DNA of 41,457 nt from a virus, in IMG/VR virus record IMGVR_UViG_3300027759_000169, positions 1 to 41,457 of that record. One strand, 5' to 3'. This document shows, in pieces, positions 37,326-41,457 of this stretch (its first letter is position 1; every line of letters begins with the position of its first letter). A model generated the notes under the pieces. It had not been told where the DNA came from. It saw only the letters and a program-made list of their open reading frames with translations, and did not search any database. Made by a program: the position numbers and the translations under genes.

Positions 37326-40300
37326 ATGGCAAAGAAACAAATATCGACGTACAAGTATATACCTGGAGCAATTCCTCCAGCATATGGACAGTACCCTAAA
37401 GCTGTGGCATTGTTGACTGCAAACAGAACATTCTTAATAGAAGAAATTAGTGCATACATACAACAACAAGTAACTGCCAACGTTGCCAACTCTGGTAGCC
37501 CGTTTTACGGATATGTTTACGATTCAACACGCATTCTTAAATGCAAACGTGATGTTGGTTATTTGCTGGACGGTATTATTTACGATATGACCTACGGCGG
37601 CAATAGCGGTAGCTATCAAATTGCCAATCGTTATTATGTGCAAGGTGTGTTGCAAATTGTTAGCCCACAGGTAGAAGTAATTACACAAACTTGGTTGTTA
37701 GGTAAAATCACAACAAACATTTTAACCAATACCACCTATGTCAAAGTCAATACCAGTGCTAGTCAAACTGTCATTACCGGCAATGCAGGTGAAACTGGGT
37801 CTGCCGCACAAACCACTACCTTATTCAACATAACTATCAATGCTATTAACTCTGGATTAAGTTCTATACCAACACCAGTATTACCAAACACACAATCTAG
37901 TGGATTGATGCCAAAAACTGTAGCGTTGTTAGAAGCCAACAAACGATATATTCAAGAAGAAACAATTGCATACATCGCATACAATGCGACCAACAACATT
38001 GCTCCATACGCATTTTATACTTACAATGCAGAAAAATGTCGACGAGATGTTAGCTATGTGTTAGAAGGCTATATCACTGACTTAAAACACGGCGGCAACA
38101 GACAGACTATTTTTAATGCTACTTACTATTGGTTGAACGGTGTGCCACAAGTTGACGGCGATCGACTGCCTGAAGTATTTGCCCATACATTTATCAAAGG
38201 TCTAATTCAAAACTATATTTTAGCCGGCATTGCCTTTAGCAGTAGACAAACTGCCATAGCTCAAGTTGTTGATAGCGGCAATCCAGCTGAAGTATTTGGA
38301 AGTACAATTGTTGCACTAGTATCTGATATTGTTATTGATGTCATTAAAGTTGGGCTTGCACTTGTACCTACTAAACTTTCCAATCGTGGATCCGTTAAAT
38401 TTCCAGGATTTTATAAACTCAAAGACATTTTATTAATTACCAACACTAGCCGTAATGTTATTTTATATAACTTTGCAGATCCTACATACAAGGCAGAAAT
38501 AACATATACTGAAACTTATGATAGTGATTTTCCAGCGGCCTTGTATGGAAATGATCGTGTGACCACAATTACATTTGATGCCAACACTACAGATCATATG
38601 GTCACTGATAATATTCAAATATTTGTAGAAGGTGCCGAACAGATTGTTCGTTTGAATCGTATTGGTACGGACGCAATGGAGCGTATGAAAGTTGGTATTC
38701 CACAAAGCATGTTAGACGCTGACTTTGAATACGGACTACAACCAACCAAGTGGCAAGCACTTGCTATGATGCGTAACTATCCAGCTATCTATGAAATTCC
38801 AGGTAGTGACTTAGCAGTTATCAGTGTAACAACAGATGCTAGCTCAGGAACCGGCGGGTCAGGCGCAAGTTTAATAACGGTTACTACACAAAGCTCACAT
38901 GGACTAAATCCTGGCGATGCTATCACAATTAAAGCTCTTGCTAATTCAGTATCAGGTTTTAGTCGTTCGGAAGGTAGTTTCTTGTTGGCCAGCGCCAGCG
39001 GTAATACCATGACTTATTACGCTAAATCTAAAGTAGGTACTAGTAACGGCCAACAACTATCCAGCACATATACACAATTACGTAAAGGTAACTTTTATAC
39101 TGGTGCGGCAATTGGCAATCCTCAATTTTCAGTATTTTCTTCTGGTGTAGCTGGTACAATTACAACCAGTTTAATATCTGCATCAGGCACTGATACTATT
39201 GGTTTTACAGGCACTGTGCCACCGGTAGGTGCTCCATTAACAGGCACTGGCATTCCTAGCGGAGCACAGATTACAGCCGTTACTGGGCCAGGCGGCACAG
39301 CGGCCAGCACAACATTATCAGCTAATGCCGCAATTGGAGCTACTAGTTTTAATGTCACCAGTACAACAGGTATTAGTCAAGGTCTAGTGTTTGATCGTGG
39401 TGATGGACAGGCAGTATTGGTCACTGACGTTACTAGCAACACCATTACCATACAAAATCCTCTTACCAGCGCAATAGTAGGAACTAGTGCTAGCGTACTT
39501 GGAGTGACACAGACCAGCACTACTGGTTCAGGTACCGGAGGTATATTTACAATATCTCGTAGCGGATCAACCTATACCACAGTTGCTACTACACCAGGCA
39601 CAGGCTATGTTGCTGGCAACACAATTACATTTGCAGGCAGTGGACTTGGCGGCAATAACACCAACAATGCCATAGCTACTGTGGGTGCGGCAAGTCCAGC
39701 AAGAACAGTATCTTCACTTGATTTTGCAACAGGCACGGGTGGCTCTGGATATGTTACCGCTACGGGAGTTCCAACCACTGTTACTGCGTTGGGTAGTGGT
39801 TCAACTGGCGCAGGTACAGGACTTACTGTTGATATCACAGCTAGTGGTGGCGCAGTTGATACATTTGCAGTTAATACTGTTGGTTCTGGATATTATGTAG
39901 GCGATACTATTACTGTACAGCTAAAAGCAGTAGCAACAGTCAACACCATTGTTCCAGGTAATGGATATACCACTGCTTCTGGTGTTACAACATCGGGCGG
40001 TTCTGGTACTGGATTAACTGTTGATATTACCGTTGTAAATGGCACTCCAGCTACGTTAACCCTTACAAACGCTGGTACAGGCTACTCTACTGCTTCTGGT
40101 GTTGTAACCTCAGGTGGTTCTGGTACTGGATTAACATTGAATATCACACAAACTGGCGGAATAATTGACACCGCAGTAATAAATGTAGCTGGTACTGGAT
40201 ATTTAAATAACGAGGTAATAACAATTACTGGCGGTGGCGGCAATGCTTCAGTAACAATAAATTCCGTAATTGATGGGAAAGTTAATAGTGTTACAGTCAA

Positions 40301-41457
40301 TAATCCTGGCCGTGGATACAATATAAGTAATGTGATTACAGTGGTACAAGGCGCCAATACAAACAGCACATTTACTGTGGCAACGTTAACTGGTATAACT
40401 TCAACAGTTCAAATATTAGCAGTTAATCCAGGCGGCGTAATTCAATCAATCAGCGGCACCACAGGTACGCCAATTACTGCACCCACAAAGAATTTTATCA
40501 GCGCATTCACTATGAGTGATGTGACTACTAGTCAAATTGCCAGCGGCAATACCGGAATTACATACACAAGTATTGCAACTATTCAAGTAACGTTTGCTAG
40601 CAATCACGGATTTGTTCCGGGCAATACTATCACCGTTAGCATTACCAGCGCAGACACTGGTGCGCAGTTGGCCGCGGGCCCGTTCTTTGTTGAACAAGTT
40701 CCTGATCCAACTAGATTACGATACACAGCCCGTTCAGCAGGCACAATTAATAATACATTGACTGGAGTCATATATGGCCGACCAGACAGCTTCTTTGTAC
40801 ATAGACCATTTGACGGAGGTGTACAGTTAGGTACAGCAAGTCCAAGTCACGGTGCTACTGCAATTCGTATGAGTAAGAAATACATTCGTTACCAATCAGG
40901 TAAGGGCGTTATGTACAACACAGGTGCGTTGTTTGCTCCAAGTTATGACCTGCGTAGTCTAGTAGCGGCCGCAACAACAGTTGGTAGTATTATAACTATT
41001 ACAACAGACGATACCGATCACGGCTTACAAGTTGGCGGCGTTGTTATTATCAGTGGTGTACAAACTTCGGGATTTAATGGCACATATACTGTGACTGATA
41101 TCAGTACAGAGCGTGTGTTTAGAGTGCTTGCACAAACTACTCTAGGTAATACCAATGCCGTATTAAGTAGTCCATGTATCATGAGTGTTAAAAACTGGCA
41201 TGGATCAACCATTCGTTCAGGTATATTTGATGACCAAAACGGTATGTTTTGGCAATATGACGGACAACGTATGGCTGTTGTCCGTCGCTCTAGTACTCAG
41301 CAACTTGCTGGTACTATCAGTATTCCAGCTAACAGTAATACAGTAACTGGCGATAACACCCGCTTTACACAACAATTAGCCGCAGGTGATCGTATTGTTA
41401 TTCGCGGTATGACTCACATTGTAAGTGTTGTAACCAGCGATACAATTATATCAGTAA
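37326..41457 (+). CDS. Giant virion structural protein (tail/baseplate), C-terminus beyond window
   Basis: The frame is open from the ATG at 37326 to the window end (1377 codons). The N-terminus (AKKQISTYKYIPGAIPPAYG) leads into two copies of a domain: PKAVALLTANRTFLIEEISAYI with CKRDVGYLLDG and GGNSG (from residue 24), then PKTVALLEANKRYIQEETIAYI with CRRDVSYVLEG and GGNRQ (from residue 196). Next is MLDADFEYGLQPTKWQALAM, a signature I recall from large structural proteins of cyanophage-like T4 relatives. Gly-rich beta repeats and an IRYQSGKGVMYNTGALFAPSYD block follow. The visible end, FTQQLAAGDRIVIRGMTHIV, belongs to the same family. Probably a baseplate or fibre-base component. GGATTAAACTAA upstream gives only a weak ribosome-binding site. 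Confidence 0.8.
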   Translation, partial: MAKKQISTYKYIPGAIPPAYGQYPKAVALLTANRTFLIEEISAYIQQQVTANVANSGSPFYGYVYDSTRILKCKRDVGYLLDGIIYDMTYGGNSGSYQIANRYYVQGVLQIVSPQVEVITQTWLLGKITTNILTNTTYVKVNTSASQTVITGNAGETGSAAQTTTLFNITINAINSGLSSIPTPVLPNTQSSGLMPKTVALLEANKRYIQEETIAYIAYNATNNIAPYAFYTYNAEKCRRDVSYVLEGYITDLKHGGNRQTIFNATYYWLNGVPQVDGDRLPEVFAHTFIKGLIQNYILAGIAFSSRQTAIAQVVDSGNPAEVFGSTIVALVSDIVIDVIKVGLALVPTKLSNRGSVKFPGFYKLKDILLITNTSRNVILYNFADPTYKAEITYTETYDSDFPAALYGNDRVTTITFDANTTDHMVTDNIQIFVEGAEQIVRLNRIGTDAMERMKVGIPQSMLDADFEYGLQPTKWQALAMMRNYPAIYEIPGSDLAVISVTTDASSGTGGSGASLITVTTQSSHGLNPGDAITIKALANSVSGFSRSEGSFLLASASGNTMTYYAKSKVGTSNGQQLSSTYTQLRKGNFYTGAAIGNPQFSVFSSGVAGTITTSLISASGTDTIGFTGTVPPVGAPLTGTGIPSGAQITAVTGPGGTAASTTLSANAAIGATSFNVTSTTGISQGLVFDRGDGQAVLVTDVTSNTITIQNPLTSAIVGTSASVLGVTQTSTTGSGTGGIFTISRSGSTYTTVATTPGTGYVAGNTITFAGSGLGGNNTNNAIATVGAASPARTVSSLDFATGTGGSGYVTATGVPTTVTALGSGSTGAGTGLTVDITASGGAVDTFAVNTVGSGYYVGDTITVQLKAVATVNTIVPGNGYTTASGVTTSGGSGTGLTVDITVVNGTPATLTLTNAGTGYSTASGVVTSGGSGTGLTLNITQTGGIIDTAVINVAGTGYLNNEVITITGGGGNASVTINSVIDGKVNSVTVNNPGRGYNISNVITVVQGANTNSTFTVATLTGITSTVQILAVNPGGVIQSISGTTGTPITAPTKNFISAFTMSDVTTSQIASGNTGITYTSIATIQVTFASNHGFVPGNTITVSITSADTGAQLAAGPFFVEQVPDPTRLRYTARSAGTINNTLTGVIYGRPDSFFVHRPFDGGVQLGTASPSHGATAIRMSKKYIRYQSGKGVMYNTGALFAPSYDLRSLVAAATTVGSIITITTDDTDHGLQVGGVVIISGVQTSGFNGTYTVTDISTERVFRVLAQTTLGNTNAVLSSPCIMSVKNWHGSTIRSGIFDDQNGMFWQYDGQRMAVVRRSSTQQLAGTISIPANSNTVTGDNTRFTQQLAAGDRIVIRGMTHIVSVVTSDTIISV
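39590..40440 (+). repeat. Glycine-rich G-x-GY repeat region in the giant structural gene
   Basis: About eight degenerate modules of 30-45 residues contain G(T/S/N/R)GY, often followed by NTIT or DTIT (PGTGYVAGNTITF, VGSGYYVGDTITV, PGNGYTTASGV, AGTGYSTASGV, AGTGYLNNEVITI, PGRGYNISNVITV). A 20-base segment beginning GGTTCTGGTACTGG is identical at 39999 and 40116. Confidence 0.8.

Overview
The window is part of the genome of a T4-like contractile-tailed phage (myovirus), moderately AT-rich, of the kind known from marine and freshwater bacteria. The assignment rests on a set of recognisable T4 core genes: neck gp13/gp14, dNMP kinase gp1, tail sheath gp18, tail tube gp19, head completion gp4, probable small terminase gp16, large terminase gp17, ssDNA-binding gp32, UvsX, UvsW, primase gp61 and replicative helicase gp41. 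The replication and recombination genes are mixed with conserved genes of unknown function that I recall from cyanophage-type and pelagiphage-type relatives. The host is not determined. The sugar-nucleotide and LPS-type enzyme, and peptidoglycan-binding modules in probable virion proteins, suggest a Gram-negative host. I see no photosynthesis genes, tRNAs, CRISPR arrays or insertion sequences, and no gene-free stretch longer than about 150 bases.

Layout. 1-2623: neck genes gp14 (minus, cut by the window edge) and gp13 (plus) diverge from a palindromic late promoter pair, followed by dNMP kinase and a minus-strand HNH-type gene. 2729-9708: tail and packaging genes, namely a greatly enlarged sheath, the tube, a second tube-fold protein, a small conserved protein, gp4 and gp16. 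9728-17743: the large terminase embedded among five poorly characterised proteins; four of these begin with a short tag resembling the T4 capsid-targeting sequence, with a gp21-type protease site. 17895-28613: early recombination and metabolism block (gp32, uvsX, uvsY-like, nucleotidyltransferase-cupin fusion, a 403-residue unknown, uvsW, two 2OG-Fe(II) oxygenases, a zinc-finger protein and a mini DnaE-like protein). 28610-29832: a minus-strand conserved gene and a probable structural gene. 29872-34096: primase, a 37-residue microprotein, methyltransferase, truncated carbamoyltransferase and helicase. 34157-41457: a fifth tagged protein, then tail fibre/adhesin genes and a very large structural protein that runs off the right edge.

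Regulation. Early genes are preceded by sigma70-like promoters (TTGACT/TATACT type) and virion genes by T4-late-like octamers ending in TAAATA. In a striking subset, both promoter types sit only 4-7 nt before the ATG with no Shine-Dalgarno sequence, and twice a terminator lies just upstream, so leaderless mRNAs are predicted. Genes with longer leaders generally carry a GGAG-type site.

The most interesting candidate system is the set of proteins with capsid-targeting-like N-termini (9728, 10333, 15050, 17396, 34157). Two carry putative cell-wall-binding modules (LysM-like and PG_binding_1-like). I infer a cohort of internal head proteins that are packaged, trimmed by the prohead protease and possibly ejected with the DNA.
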